Positions 45,047 to 55,958 are shown, numbered from the stretch's first letter. The stretch is DNA of 64,000 nt from Pollenia angustigena (GCA_930367215.1 OV884059.1:62653393-62717392), one strand, 5' to 3'. Notes: generated by a model from the sequence alone, not told the origin. Translations and numbers: made by a program.

Positions 45047-45487
45047 TGTTACGAAAGTTAAATTATCTAAGAATTATTTATAGTTATAGTTATAAGTTAT
45101 CTTGTAAGTTATAGTTTTATGTTACTTAAAATTGGCATGTATAATTTTCAACACAACTGTTATTTTAAAAATAATTCCTATATAAATTTCCCAGTAATTT
45201 CTAGAAATGGTTATAGAACATAATAAATAGTTTTTACGGGAAGGTTCAGGAAAAATCTAGAAATAATTATGAAATATAAAAAGGGGTGACTCATGTAAAA
45301 TTAGTTTAGTCTGTTTTGGAAAACGGTTCTGTTCGTAACTAACAATTGTGAACAAAATAATTAATTTCAATAAAGTTTGTAAAGTTGAATAAGTGTGTGT
45401 ATTTATTTTTATTTGCAGTTAAAAGAACTCACCGGTTTATTATAAAGGGAGTAAACCGAACGCGTTTATTAAAGGAAAAACGTAACA
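45047..45487 (+). repeat. 5' LTR
   Basis: TGTTACG...CGTAACA, 441 bp. Promoter-like TATAAAAAG near 45275 followed by an initiator-like TTAGTCTG about 30 bp on, and CAATAAAG near 45367. Confidence 0.93.
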
Positions 45488-45551
45488 ATTGGTGTCAGAA
45501 GTGAAATTGCAATAATAAAAAAAGGATAAAAAAAAAACTATACAATCAACA

Positions 45552-47528
45552 ATGAAATTCGAGGAGCTAAAAGTTGAACAGCTTAAGAAAGAGTTGGGCA
45601 AGTTGGATATGCCTACTGCAGGAAATAAAGCTAAGCTGCAGAAAAGATTAATCGATGAATTTAAGCGACGCAATATTGACATCGCAGCTTATGAATTTGA
45701 TGAGAAAGAAGAAATAGAAGTTACTGCCCGTGCAATACCAAGCAATATGGATCTCAGCACAATGTTTGCTGCTATGATGGAGAAAATGGCAGAAAACTCA
45801 AGAAACATGGAAAAAATGGTGAAAGAAAGTTCAGCTGAAACCTCTAGAAAAATGGAAGAAAATTCAAAAGCTATCGTAGCAGAAAATTCTAGAAAAATGG
45901 AAGAAAATTCTAGAAAAATGGAAGAAAATTCTAAAAATATGGAGAAAATGGTAAATAAAAATTCAAGCGCCATCTTAGCCGAAATTCAAGAAAATTCTAG
46001 AGTTACAAACGAGAAACTTCAGGCTACTAATGAAAAACTTGAGAAGCTTCAAGAGATTTCTACTGTTATAAACGAAAGAGTAGACGATATGGAAATAGAA
46101 TTGTCTGATGTAAAAACACAAGTCACTGATGTAAAAACTCAAGTCACTGATGTAAAAACACAAGTCACGGTTTTTGATGGAAAACTTCATCATCTGGAAG
46201 AAAGAGTAAATAGTCTTCAGTGCCAAGAGGGAGTGGTGCGAGTTTTTCCAGAAGTCTCGAATAGAATAAGAGCTCCAAGTTTTGACGGCAGTTCACCATT
46301 TAGTGTTTTTAAGTTCCAGTTTGACACAGTTGCCAACAAAAATGCATGGAACAATGAAGAAAAAGCCATAGAGCTGATTCTGGCTTTAAAAGGATCTGCG
46401 GCTGAAATTCTAGAAAGTGTACCAGTAAGTTGCAGAAACAATTACGATGACATTATGGTAGCACTGCAACGAAAGTATGGTGGTGAACACAGAAAAGAAA
46501 TATTCAGAATGGAATTACGGGGAAGGGTACAAAAGGCAAACGAGACGCTACAGGATTTCGCATTAGAGATTGGGCGCTTGGTGCAGCTTACCTATCCAGG
46601 TGAAAGTCATCCATTGCTAGATCATTTTAAGACCGAGGCATTTGTAAACGGTATGCGGGATGCTGATGTGAAACTAGCCGTATGTGCATCACAGAAGCTA
46701 TCATTTGCCGAAACGGTATCATTTGCCCTAGCCCAAGAAACCGCAAGAATAATTTCAAGGCCGCAAGCGTATAAGGTGCGAAAACTTGATTTTGCCGCTG
46801 AAGAAGAAAGAGATATTGTAAAGGACATAAAAAAGACAGTGATGCAAGCTTTAAGCGAGAAGCAAGGTGAAAACAAAGCGAAATGCTATAATTGTGGTAA
46901 GATTGGCCATATTCAGCGAAACTGCAAAGCACCCAAACAACGATCAAGATCTGCTTCGCCGCAAAGGAACAAACGAAGAGCATGTCAACAATCATCGCGG
47001 GAGCCACCGCTTAAGCTGAGAAGAGCTAGCAGGGCAGAGGAAACGGAAGGTCCCACAATAAATTTAGTAGTGAAAACGAGTAACAGAAATATTACGACCT
47101 GTGGTTACATAAATGGTGAAATCCGCATTTTGACTATCGACACTGGTGCAGGACATTCCATTATAAGAGCTGATTTGATAAAGGGAGCTGTCGAGCCGCT
47201 AAGTGGTGTAAACTTGCGAACAGCTACGGGAGAGCCTGTTATTGTCTATGGTAAAGCAAGAATGGAAATAAGAATGGCTGATATGATCGTTTTTGATGAG
47301 TTTATTGTGGCTGAAATTATGGACGAGGTCATAATTGTTGCAGATTTTATGATTCATCAAGGCATTAGTCTAGACATGGGACGACAAATTATGAATTGGC
47401 ATGGTCTAGAAGTAGCCCTTTACGTTGGGAATGGAAGTGAAGCCCTTGTAAGACGCATAAATGAAAGGCCGACTCGTGAAGAAATGAATTTGAATGGTCC
47501 ACAACTGAAAGCGTATTGGGCGCAGTAG
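45552..47528 (+). CDS. Gag-protease polyprotein of the Gypsy element
   Basis: 658 codons. Residues about 3-37 form a SAP-like motif (FEELKVEQLKKELGKL, GNKAKLQKRL). Residues about 75-215 are coiled coil built from repeats of NSRKMEE and of VKTQVTD, also visible as tandem DNA repeats. The capsid region follows (APSFDGSSPFSVFKFQF to about 400), then a CCHC knuckle CYNCGKIGHIQRNC (about 443) and an aspartic protease with IDTGAGHSI (about 532). After the protease the frame jumps to the linker before integrase (QLKAYWAQ), which marks the internal deletion. It ends at TAG 47526-47528, where relatives have Trp, in the same frame as the next piece. Confidence 0.9.
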   Translation: MKFEELKVEQLKKELGKLDMPTAGNKAKLQKRLIDEFKRRNIDIAAYEFDEKEEIEVTARAIPSNMDLSTMFAAMMEKMAENSRNMEKMVKESSAETSRKMEENSKAIVAENSRKMEENSRKMEENSKNMEKMVNKNSSAILAEIQENSRVTNEKLQATNEKLEKLQEISTVINERVDDMEIELSDVKTQVTDVKTQVTDVKTQVTVFDGKLHHLEERVNSLQCQEGVVRVFPEVSNRIRAPSFDGSSPFSVFKFQFDTVANKNAWNNEEKAIELILALKGSAAEILESVPVSCRNNYDDIMVALQRKYGGEHRKEIFRMELRGRVQKANETLQDFALEIGRLVQLTYPGESHPLLDHFKTEAFVNGMRDADVKLAVCASQKLSFAETVSFALAQETARIISRPQAYKVRKLDFAAEEERDIVKDIKKTVMQALSEKQGENKAKCYNCGKIGHIQRNCKAPKQRSRSASPQRNKRRACQQSSREPPLKLRRASRAEETEGPTINLVVKTSNRNITTCGYINGEIRILTIDTGAGHSIIRADLIKGAVEPLSGVNLRTATGEPVIVYGKARMEIRMADMIVFDEFIVAEIMDEVIIVADFMIHQGISLDMGRQIMNWHGLEVALYVGNGSEALVRRINERPTREEMNLNGPQLKAYWAQ

Positions 47529-47540
47529 AGTAGTCTGCGG

Positions 47541-48191
47541 ATGATTAATGGTTGCCTATACCGTACATGGGAAAGTACTGATGGCAAAACGGTTAAAAAC
47601 CTTATTGTAGTACCGACTTCTAAAGTATGTGAAGTTGTGAAGAAATTCCACGAAGGTACTGGTGGTGGGCATCTTAGCGTTACGAAAACCATAAAGAAGT
47701 TAAAAGCAAGCTACTATTGGGACGGTTGCAACCAAGCCGTGATTGATTGCGTAATTACATGCCCACAGTGCGTTGCAGACAGTGTTCATATTGGAGAAAG
47801 TAGAAATCCGGTCCAGCAGTACAACTTTGGTGAACTATCCGTATCAGCAAATAATGACTCTACCCAAGAGCAGAAAAACGAGTTAAGACGAAGGCGTGTT
47901 AATTCATCAAATGACCAGATGAAAGCCAGAAACAATGGAGTGGCAAATTCGGAAAGCTTCAAAGAAGGCCAGTTGGTTTTACTTTTTAATCCGCAACGAA
48001 AGAAAGGACTATCTCCAAAGCTGCAGACTCATTGGGATGGCCCATATAAAGTAATAAAGAAATTGAATGACGTGGTGTATCGGATCCAGAAATATAAGAG
48101 CCCAAGATCAAAAATGAAAGTGGTACATCTAGAACGACTAGCCCATTATGGAAAAGGAGAATCTGAGCCTATTCGGGACGAACAGGCTTAA
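47541..48191 (+). pseudogene. Integrase remnant: zinc-binding N-terminus fused to C-terminal tail
   Basis: In frame with Gag-protease but separated from it by the TAG at 47526. INGCLYRTWES leads into the HHCC finger (HEGTGGGHLSVTKTI, then CVITCPQC). At about 47800 the catalytic core (D,D,E) is deleted and the sequence resumes with the basic C-terminal part: FKEGQLVLLFNP, LSPKLQTHWDGPYKVIKKL and VVHLERL. It cannot act as an integrase. Confidence 0.88.
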
Positions 48192-48202
48192 GTGGAGGGC
48201 AG

Positions 48203-48643
48203 TGTTACGAAAGTTAAATTATCTAAGAATTATTTATAGTTATAGTTATAAGTTATCTTGTAAGTTATAGTTTTATGTTACTTAAAATTGTCATGTATAA
48301 TTTTCAACACAACTGTTATTTTAAAAATAATTCCTATATAAATTTCCCAGTAATTTCTAGAAATGGTTATAGAACATAATAAATAGTTTTTACGGGAAGG
48401 TTCAGGAAAAATCTAGAAATAATTATGAAATATAAAAAGGGGTGACTCATGTAAAATTAGTTTAGTCTGTTTTGGAAAACGGTTCTGTTCGTAACTAACA
48501 ATTGTGAACAAAATAATTAATTTCAATAAAGTTTGTAAAGTTGAATAAGTGTGTGTATTTATTTTTATTTGCAATTAAAAGAACTCAACGGTTTATTATA
48601 AAGGGAGTAAACCGAACGCGTTTATTAAAGGAAAAACGTAACA
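48203..48643 (+). repeat. 3' LTR
   Basis: 441 bp, same ends as the 5' LTR. Differences seen are G/T in AATTGKCATG, G/A in TTTGCRATTAAAAG (5' copy has GCAGTT) and C/A in ACTCAMCGG. Confidence 0.93.
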
Positions 48644-49599
48644 ATATGTATGTATGTTTATATGTAAATACATATGTATTTTTGACAAAAATATTTTAAA
48701 ATTTAAATAATTTATTATAAGCCGACTATACTACTAATTACCTACAAATTGGTTAAAAAATAAGTAATTAGTAGTCAATTTAAAAGTCATGCAGAGATAA
48801 CCAATTGACTACAGCCTATGACATGCCTATGTTAAAATAGTGAGTCGTCGACAAGGAAAAAAGTCACTTAATCAACTAGTTGTGGTTATAAAAAACCAGT
48901 TTGAAGTTACTTAAAAATGTGTTTGACTTCCTACAGGGTTGTAGTTTCATTAGAATCATTCCTAAGTATATGTTTACATCTATAGCATCAATGTTAACCA
49001 AAGGTTGGCTTAAGCTAAAACCAAGCGAAATATTTAAAGAATGGGAATATTGCAAAAAGGCTTAATAAAACAGGGACCGTAACAGTTATTCCTCCTTTCA
49101 TAAACGTCAGATGATAACAGTTTTTTTATTAAATATTAGACGTTGCTCGTAACCAATAGTTTTATTAAAAAGTTATTGGTTTTTGCAAAACGTTTGGCTA
49201 GATCAAACACCATTTAACTGTTTTTAAATATCGTTGTACAATTCTGCTACATATTGTATCCATTCGAAATGTGTGCCGTGTTTAGTTTTTACTAAAAACT
49301 TTTTAGACAATTTGTTAAACCATAAAGAGTGTCTGATTCCCCACAATTGTAAAGAGCACACACTAAAGACGTCACTGTGCGATCAAGAAGTGCTAGATTT
49401 GTGTTTTTCGCTACAATTTGCAAAATACTGTAAAATACAAAAAAAAAAAGACTTAATTTTATTTAAAAACTAATTTTCATGATAACATACCTCTGAATAT
49501 CGTATAACCAACTCTGGCTCCTTACAATGCAACCAAATCAAGTTGACTGCTGTACATATGCGTTTACACCTTTCACTGCAGGTGGAAGAATTAACACGG

Positions 49600-50052
49600 A
49601 AAAATGTTTTCGCCTCTAATCATAATATGACGATTATCCAACTGAACATCGGGATGAGCCTCTTCATTGAGAACACTATCAACACCGCCAGCAGGAGCCA
49701 AACCAATTAATTCCCAGTAATCTACATGCAATTCGTGTCCACCTGGTGCATAAAACAAATAAATGAGTTTCTACAATATTGCTCACGAAACGAAACTTAC
49801 CGATTTGCCTTCTGGCACAGGTTTTAGTGTACCAAACATTGTAAAAATCCGTAATGTTAATATAAAATTAAACCTTTGCCTTGACGTCTTAAACGATGTG
49901 CCCATCCATAGATTTTAACGTTTCTGTTAATTTTCGACACATTCAAATATGCAGCTGGCCAATTGGGATCTTCGGATATGAGTCTTTTTGGCTTCATCCA
50001 AATTTTGTTTAGGCTTTTCCGCATCTTCAGCTTCGCGTTTTTCTTTTTCGCA
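49600..50052 (-). pseudogene. Cytosolic asparaginyl-tRNA synthetase fragment with a retained intron
   Basis: Minus-strand pieces match the N-terminal part of eukaryotic cytosolic AsnRS in order: a Lys/Glu-rich helix (EKEKREAEDAEKPK), ISEDPNWPAAYLNVSKINRN, VKIYGWAHRLRRQGK, a damaged FGTLKPVPEGK, then [20 protein letters not shown] and [12 protein letters not shown]. Between EGKS and GGHE lies a 58-bp intron-like stretch (49743-49800) with donor GTAAGT and acceptor CAG, so this is a DNA-level duplicate and not a processed copy. A frameshift before ISEDP, loss of the LRDGTG segment, and truncation right after GEN show it is dead. The catalytic class II core is absent. Confidence 0.85.
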
Positions 50053-51115
50053 TTTTTATAACTTACTTACCCAAATCCTTTGGATTTTCTTTATTTATTT
50101 TAATAATTTAAAAGTTATTAAAATATTTTGCAGTATTTAATTTAAACAATTCACAAATATTAGTCGGTAAAGCATATGTATAACAAAAATTAAAAAAATT
50201 GGCATTTTTGTGGTGTTTTCAGTTATTCTACTCTAACATATATGTTAGAGTGGCACAACTAATGTAAAATTTTTGCAAGTGTGTTAGTAAAAAAATTTTT
50301 TTTTTAGTTTCGGTCATCCATTTCTTGTAGGGAAGCAACTTAACTGGCGCCCAATATAAAAGAATCCTAAAGGAAAATTCTGCGGACCCCATTGGCTACG
50401 AACATAAAAGAATCCTAAAGGATTATTCAACGCACCCTATTGGTTGCAAGAACTGATCAACTTCAAATAATGATATTTGAACTGCAGAACTCGGAGAAAG
50501 ATCGGCTACCCTAATACAGAAACGAAAAGGATCAACGTCAGCTACCAGCTACTGAATGTTGCTGTCCATCAAAATGTAAGTTAAGCTAACTGAAAAAGGA
50601 AGCGAGAATAACCAAAAAGTTTTAATAAAAAAAATTCAATAAAATCCAAGTTTTAAGTAAAGCAAAAGTTATTAAAGGAAAAAAATTAGTTTTTTTAATA
50701 AACATTTTTTGAAAGAAAAGAGTAATTTTTAATCTCAAAATGCGCTTGATTCAATAAATAAATTAAAAGTGATATTAGAAGGAGAATTTCATTATGATTG
50801 ATTTGCTTACCCATTTTACACCTTACAGGATTTCAATTATACAACACCAGCATCATCCCCGATTTGTTTTTTACTTTAAAAACAATGTACAATACAAATA
50901 CATATAACTGAAAATATAAACTAAATAAGAAGCAAGAGTTCTCAATTTTACTTTTTAAACATGAAAATAATGTGTTTTCATCATGTTCTGTTGTTTTTGT
51001 TACTTCTACACACAACAAGCAAATCTTTTTTTAATTACTTGTGTGGTGTTATTGTAGTGTCAACAACAAACTTTGATTATGTCAATGAAATTAAAACGCT
51101 CACTTTGTAATTTTA
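50053..51115. other. Intergenic sequence with a small direct repeat
   Basis: ATAAAAGAATCCTAAAGGA occurs at about 50357 and 50404 in two related units of about 48 bp. Just before it, AACTGGCGCCCAA resembles a retroelement primer-binding site, but no LTR boundary was found. No gene recognised. Confidence 0.4.
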
Positions 51116-51570
51116 TAGTCTTGGGCTTAATCGTTCATTTAGGTGACTTGTCATTAGAGTTCATTTAAAAAAAGTGAACTAGTTCGTTCTTCTAGTTCAG
51201 TAGTTCACTTTTAGTCACTTAGTCTTTTGCGTCAGCCAGTCTTTTGAGTCAGCTGTTTATTTCGTACTTTTGATTCAGTTCATTTAAGTCAGTTCATTTA
51301 CTTCAGTTGCTTCACTTAATTTCTTATCTGTTTGTTGTTTATTTTTGTGTGTGTCAAGCTTTGAAAAAATGATCTCAAATTTAATAAAAATTTAAATACT
51401 TAAAAAAAACTAATTTAAATTTTTTAAATTAATAAAAGTGAATATAAAATATAAACACAATAAATTAAAAATGCGTAAGGAATAGGTGGAGCCACAATTA
51501 ATTTGCAACAGAGGAAATAGATTTACTTTCTAAAGCAATTGTGTATATTTTATAAACAAAAAATTTTCTT

Positions 51571-52380
51571 TTGTTATACATATTTTCAACAAATAAAATG
51601 GACATTCATCTTTTTACAAAAACAAAAATTTACAAATTTTACAGTGTAAAATACATACCTGGGTTATCCGATAATAATTATATACGGTCGTCAATAAAAA
51701 CAAAAAACATCTGTTTTGCATACAAACCCAATTTGACATTAAGTACAATTTTTTCTAGAGTTAAGGCGCCAATTAATAAACAAAAACAAAGCAACATTGT
51801 ATACGAATTACAATGTAAAGGAAATGACAAACAGCCATGCGAGCTAATTTATATAGGAACAACAAAACGTACACTGGAGACAAGAATGGGAGAACACAAG
51901 ATGGACATAATGCGGAGAAAAGAGACAACAGCACTAGCACAACACATCCTACATACTGGTCACACAATTAGGTTCGGTGATGTAAAAATCACAAAGTATA
52001 CAGAGATGAAAAAAGTGACGTATGAAAAATGCCTAAATCATTTGCGAGGGCAGCTTTCGAAGAAAGAGAAAGAAAACGTTTTTTGTTAGTGAAGTGACAA
52101 TGCGTAAAAACAGGCCGCTACTATCTACACAAATTGCATAATCAAAACAAAAAACACAAAAAGGGCAGCTTTCGAAGAAAAAGACAGAAAAAACACAATA
52201 TTTTCTGTCTCGTGACGCCTCTGTATACTCTGTGGTAAAAAATTCTAGATAAAGAAAATAAAGAAAGAAAGAGGTACACAATTGAAAGCCTAAGAATCCA
52301 ACAACAAATTAATAGAACAATGAATTTGAAGGAAGACACGAAAAAAATAAATGCGAGCTATATTGTTGCCATTACTTAAG
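51571..52380 (+). pseudogene. Penelope-like GIY-YIG nuclease, interrupted
   Basis: The frame 51571-52089 includes ICFAYKPNLTLSTIFSRVKA, SNIVYELQCKG and LIYIGTTKRTLETRMGEHKM, i.e. the GIY-like YEL, the YIG and the Arg and Glu-His pair. After MKKVTYEK the homology stops, and it resumes at about 52263 with RYTIESLRIQQQINRTMN, ending ASYIVAIT. The intervening 0.24 kb contains a direct repeat GGGCAGCTTTCGAAGAAA (52048 and 52162). This copy cannot make a normal C-terminus. Confidence 0.8.
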
Positions 52381-52569
52381 CTGTGATATATTTAAAGTTT
52401 AAAGTAATATGTATTTTTTAAATATTAAAATTAATTTTTATATTTGTATGATCCTGAGTACAACTAAAACTTTTTAATGTGATTAAATTTTCATTTTGTA
52501 AGTCTTTAATGTTTATGTGGTACATTATTGTATTTATTTTATTGTTTTTATAATTTTTAAATAGACTAT

Positions 52570-52610
52570 CCCTTGAAAAAGTCGACAAACAATCGACGAA
52601 ACGTCGGGAA
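52570..52610 (+). ncRNA. Decayed hammerhead-like fold (copy 2)
   Basis: CTTGAAAA in place of CTGANGA, helix II GTCGA with TCGAC, then GAAACGTC. Compared with copy 1 the helix II sequence changed on both sides while pairing was kept (GTAGG/CCTAC there). The core has lost the conserved C and G, so it should be inactive. Confidence 0.45.
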
Positions 52611-52665
52611 CAAAATATTGTAATTAAAAATTGAATTTTATTTACATTGAAGAAATTTAGGCCCT

Positions 52666-53744
52666 ATTAGCTTGACAAAAATAATATAAAAAAAAATTTT
52701 GTTTATTTTATAAACAAAAACATTTCCTTTTGTATCTCCGTGAACATAACAAAGTAGTTAACAAAGTAAATCTTGTTTCACTCAAAAGAAAGAGAGCAAC
52801 AAAATATGTCTCTCTTCTCCTCATTAAAATTGAGTATTTCTGGCAGATCAGTACTAAACTTAGGTGCGGCCAAGTTAAAATAGCGAAATATTGTGAATAG
52901 ATATGGCAACTTTGGCCATTTCATTGAGAATAATATCTTCTTCTTGTTTTCGGTTTATGGGAGAGTTTTCGGCTTTTAACAAAATAACAAAGTAATGGCG
53001 ATTTCTTTTCTGAGAAAAATGTTGCATTAATGTTACATGTTCTACATTTTTGTGTTCGTTTGTACATAAAATACAACTGTGGGAAAAATTTTCAAGTTCT
53101 TTTGTGAATATGTTGATAAAAAACATGCAAAACATGTTGCATGTTTTACCCTTACTTTTACTTAAGGTGTTCATACTGCCCTGTCTTAAAACTTTGGTAC
53201 TTACTACTTTGTTTGTACAACCAATGTTTTATTTTGCTTGTCATAACTCATACAGCTCATAATTTTGTAAAAACAATTATTTTAAAAGAAAATATAAATA
53301 TATTTACACATTAAAATCAAAAAAAGTCTATTTATATTATAATCGTATAAATTTTTCTTAGCCATTAGTGATGTCAATGTTTGTTTTCAAGCCATAATTG
53401 CGTTCAGAAACCGCTCAAATAGCATTAAAAATCGCTCATGAAGTACATTAATTATGAAAGTGTAATAGTTGTAAATAAAAGCAGCTAATTGTGTTCTATT
53501 GAAATTGCACAACATGTAACACTTCCAGTGATTATAGGTAACATTAGAAAATGTTACATGTATATACTGTAGCATATTGTTTTCAGAAAAGAAATCGCCA
53601 TAAAACCGGAAATGTTATTTCAATATTAAATAATAAAAATATCAAGACAAACAATTAGAGAAACTAATATATTTAAACAAATAATTGTGTTAAATGGATT
53701 CCTTAAAAATATTATTTTACTCTATAATTTCCTTTCGTTTGTTG
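52666..53744. other. Intergenic sequence, no gene seen
   Basis: AT-rich; short frames (52875-53174 minus, 53050-53262 plus, 53387-53575 minus) have no recognisable domain. Confidence 0.4.
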
Positions 53745-55205
53745 TTAAACAAAGTTTATGAAATAACTTTTTTGGCTAAAGGGCCAAAATTAGGACTTCC
53801 TCCGAAGGTTGGCTATATGTGGCTTATAGCAGAGTACTTAAGCTTCATTTTGGTATATCATTTATATTTCCCTAAAGTTTTTTGTTGAACAAAGTTATAA
53901 AAAATAACTTTCTTCTAAACTTCACTCATTTTTTCTTTTGGCTAAGGGGCCAAAATTAGGACTTCCTCCGAAGGTTGGCTGTATGTGGCTTATAGCAGAG
54001 TACTTAAGCTTCATTTTGGTATATCATTTATATTTCCCTAAAGTTTTTTGTTGAACAAAGTTATAAAAAATAACTTTCTTCTAAACTTCACTCATTTTTT
54101 CTTTTGGCTAAGGGGCCAAAATTAGGACTTCCTCCGAAGGTTGGCTATATGTGGCTTATAGCAGAGTACTTAAGCTTCATTTTGGTATATCATTTATATT
54201 TCCCTAAAGTTTTTTGTTGAACAAAGTTATAAAAAATAACTTTCTTCTAAACTTCACTCATTTGTGGCTTATAGCAGAGTACTTAAGCTTCATTTTGGTA
54301 TATCAGTTATATTTCCCTAAAGTTTTTTGTTGAACAAAGTTATAAAAAATAACTTTCTTCTAAACTTCACTCATTTTTTCTTTTGGCTAAGGGGCCAAAA
54401 TTAGGACTTCCTCCGAAGGTTGGCTATATGTGGCTTATAGCAGAGTACTTAAGCTTCATTTTGGTATATCATTTATATTTCCCTAAAGTTTTTTGTTGAA
54501 CAAAGTTATAAAAAATAACTTTCTTCTAAACTTCACTCATTTTTTCTTTTGGCTAAGGGGCCAAAATTAGGACTTCCTCCGAAGGTTGGCTGTATGTGGC
54601 TTATAGCAGAGTACTTAAGCTTCATTTTGGTATATCATTTATATTTCCCTAAAGTTTTTTGTTGAACAAAGTTATAAAAAATAACTTTCTTCTAAACTTC
54701 ACTCATTTTTTCTTTTGGCTAAGGGGCCAAAATTAGGACTTCCTCCGAAGGTTGGCTATATGTGGCTTATAGCAGAGTACTTAAGCTTCGTTTTGGTATA
54801 TCATTTATATTTCCCTAAAGTTTTTTGTTGAACAAAGTTATAAAAAATAACTTTCTTCTAAACTTCACTCATTTTTTCTTTTGGCTAAGGGGCCAAAATT
54901 AGGACTTCCTTCGAAGGTTGGCTATATGTGGCTTATAGCAGAGTACTTAAGCTTCATTTTGGTATATCATTTATATTTCCCTAAAGTTTTTTGTTGAACA
55001 AAGTTATAAAAAATAACTTTCTTCTAAACTTCACTAATTTTTTCTTTTGGCTAAGGGGCCAAAATTAGGACTTCCTCCGAAGGTTGGCTATATGTGGCTT
55101 ATAGCAGAGTACTTAAGCTTCATTTTGGTATATCATTTATATTTCGCTAAAGTTTTTTGTTGAACAAAGTTATAAAAAATAACTTTCTTCTAAACTTCAC
55201 TCTTT
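53745..55205 (+). repeat. Tandem array, 166-bp monomer, nine copies
   Basis: The anchor GGGCCAAAATTAGGACTT recurs at 53781, 53947, 54113, 54392, 54558, 54724, 54890 and 55056, spaced exactly 166 bp except for one 279-bp step. That step contains a ninth monomer shortened to 113 bp by a 53-bp deletion that removed its anchor. Copies are almost identical apart from the first, which is diverged. Each monomer includes the perfect inverted repeat AAAGTTAT/ATAACTTT around five A's. Confidence 0.95.
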
Positions 55206-55464
55206 TTTAGTTTGTTGAAAGCCGAAAATCAGCTCCCATGTAGAAAGAAAGAAGAAGAACATGCACTCACTTTTTTTGTCTCATATTCGGGTATATGATG
55301 TTGCCATATAAACTAACACTAACTAAAACTAATTTTAGTCATGTTAGCAGTAATGCCAAAGTTTTTTTGTACTAAAATGATTTAGAATTAATTCAAAATG
55401 TGAATTTTAACAAAATTGACGACATTAAATATATCGTTGATAAAAATACTAAATAAATATATGA

Positions 55465-55600
55465 AAAACAAGAAAGTATATTCGGTCAAGCCCGACCATA
55501 TGATACCCTACACCACAGTATTTAAAAACACATCATGCATATGTGTCCTTCGTTTTCCAATTAAGGTATCAACTGGCTCAACATAAAGGCTAGGTGACGC
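55465..55600 (-). repeat. Fragment of fly interspersed repeat
   Basis: CAAGAAAGTATATTCGGTCA and TACCCTACACCACAGTATTT are the inverse of the end of the repeat at 34080-34198. Confidence 0.6.
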
Positions 55601-55816
55601 AAATCTTAGTTTTCATGGCAATATAGCACACACAGGCGAACGCCACTGCAAATTCAATATTCGACAACTTTATTAATTAAAGCTTAGTCAAGTTTTAGAG
55701 CACGAAATTATTAGGGAAAGCCCATTTTTAATGTAGATATAACTAAAGCATTCGTTTATTAATGATGCCCCTAATTTTTAAAAAAGAAAGCTGGTCGTGT
55801 TCGTACCTAACAGTTA

Positions 55817-55958
55817 GTGCCTGTTCACACACGTCAAGTTTTACTCGTCAAGTCTTAAGCTTTTATGAGAGAAGAAAAAAGAGAATGCCATTTCATTTCC
55901 CCTCTCTCCAAAAAACTCAAGACTTGAAGAGTCAAACTTGACGTGTGTGAACCGGCAC
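55817..55958. mobile_element. Harbinger-like MITE, 142 bp
   Basis: Ends GTGCCTGTTCACACACGTCA and, inverted, GTGCCGGTTCACACACGTCA, flanked by TTA (55814-55816 and 55959-55961). The inverted match continues past AAGTTTGACTC, so almost half of each side pairs. Confidence 0.85.

Larger units (their letters stand above)
45047..48643 (+). mobile_element. Ty3/Gypsy LTR element, internally deleted, young
   Basis: Two 441-bp LTRs differ at three bases that I could see; target duplication ATAT at 45043-45046 and 48644-48647. Primer-binding site TGGTGTCAGAAGTG just after the 5' LTR fits the 3' end of tRNA-Leu; purine tract AGTGGAGGGCAG before the 3' LTR. Gag and protease are present; reverse transcriptase, RNase H and the integrase core are missing. 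The element can be mobilised only by a related complete copy. The solo LTR at 11402-12019 belongs to a related family. Confidence 0.93.
44546..49070. mobile_element. Long-TIR MITE split by the Gypsy element
   Basis: An arm at 44546-44660 (AGCTTTTTTGCAATAGTCCC, AACCTTTGGTTAACATTGAT, AAGGAATGATC) and its inverse at 48953-49070 match at roughly 85%. With the LTR element removed the unit is about 0.92 kb. Exact ends and target duplication were not determined. Confidence 0.65.
51571..52665 (+). mobile_element. Penelope-like element, 3' part (copy 2)
   Basis: 5'-truncated. It contains the RT-EN linker and GIY-YIG domain (51571 to about 52025), an insertion-like interruption (about 52025-52262), the last coding segment (about 52263-52378), an AT-rich 3' region and a decayed hammerhead-like fold (52570-52610). 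It resembles copy 1 at 7799-8545 throughout. Confidence 0.8.

Noticed and set aside
45689..47007. Several minus-strand open frames within the Gypsy element
   Set aside because: They are shadows of the Gag-protease frame with no domain of their own.
50325..50360. Retroelement primer-binding site AACTGGCGCCCAA
   Set aside because: No LTR end next to it and no Gag or pol after it.
53745..55205. Regular repeats that might suggest a CRISPR array
   Set aside because: The 166-bp units are contiguous and nearly identical with no unique spacers, and the genome is animal; it is a tandem satellite-like array.
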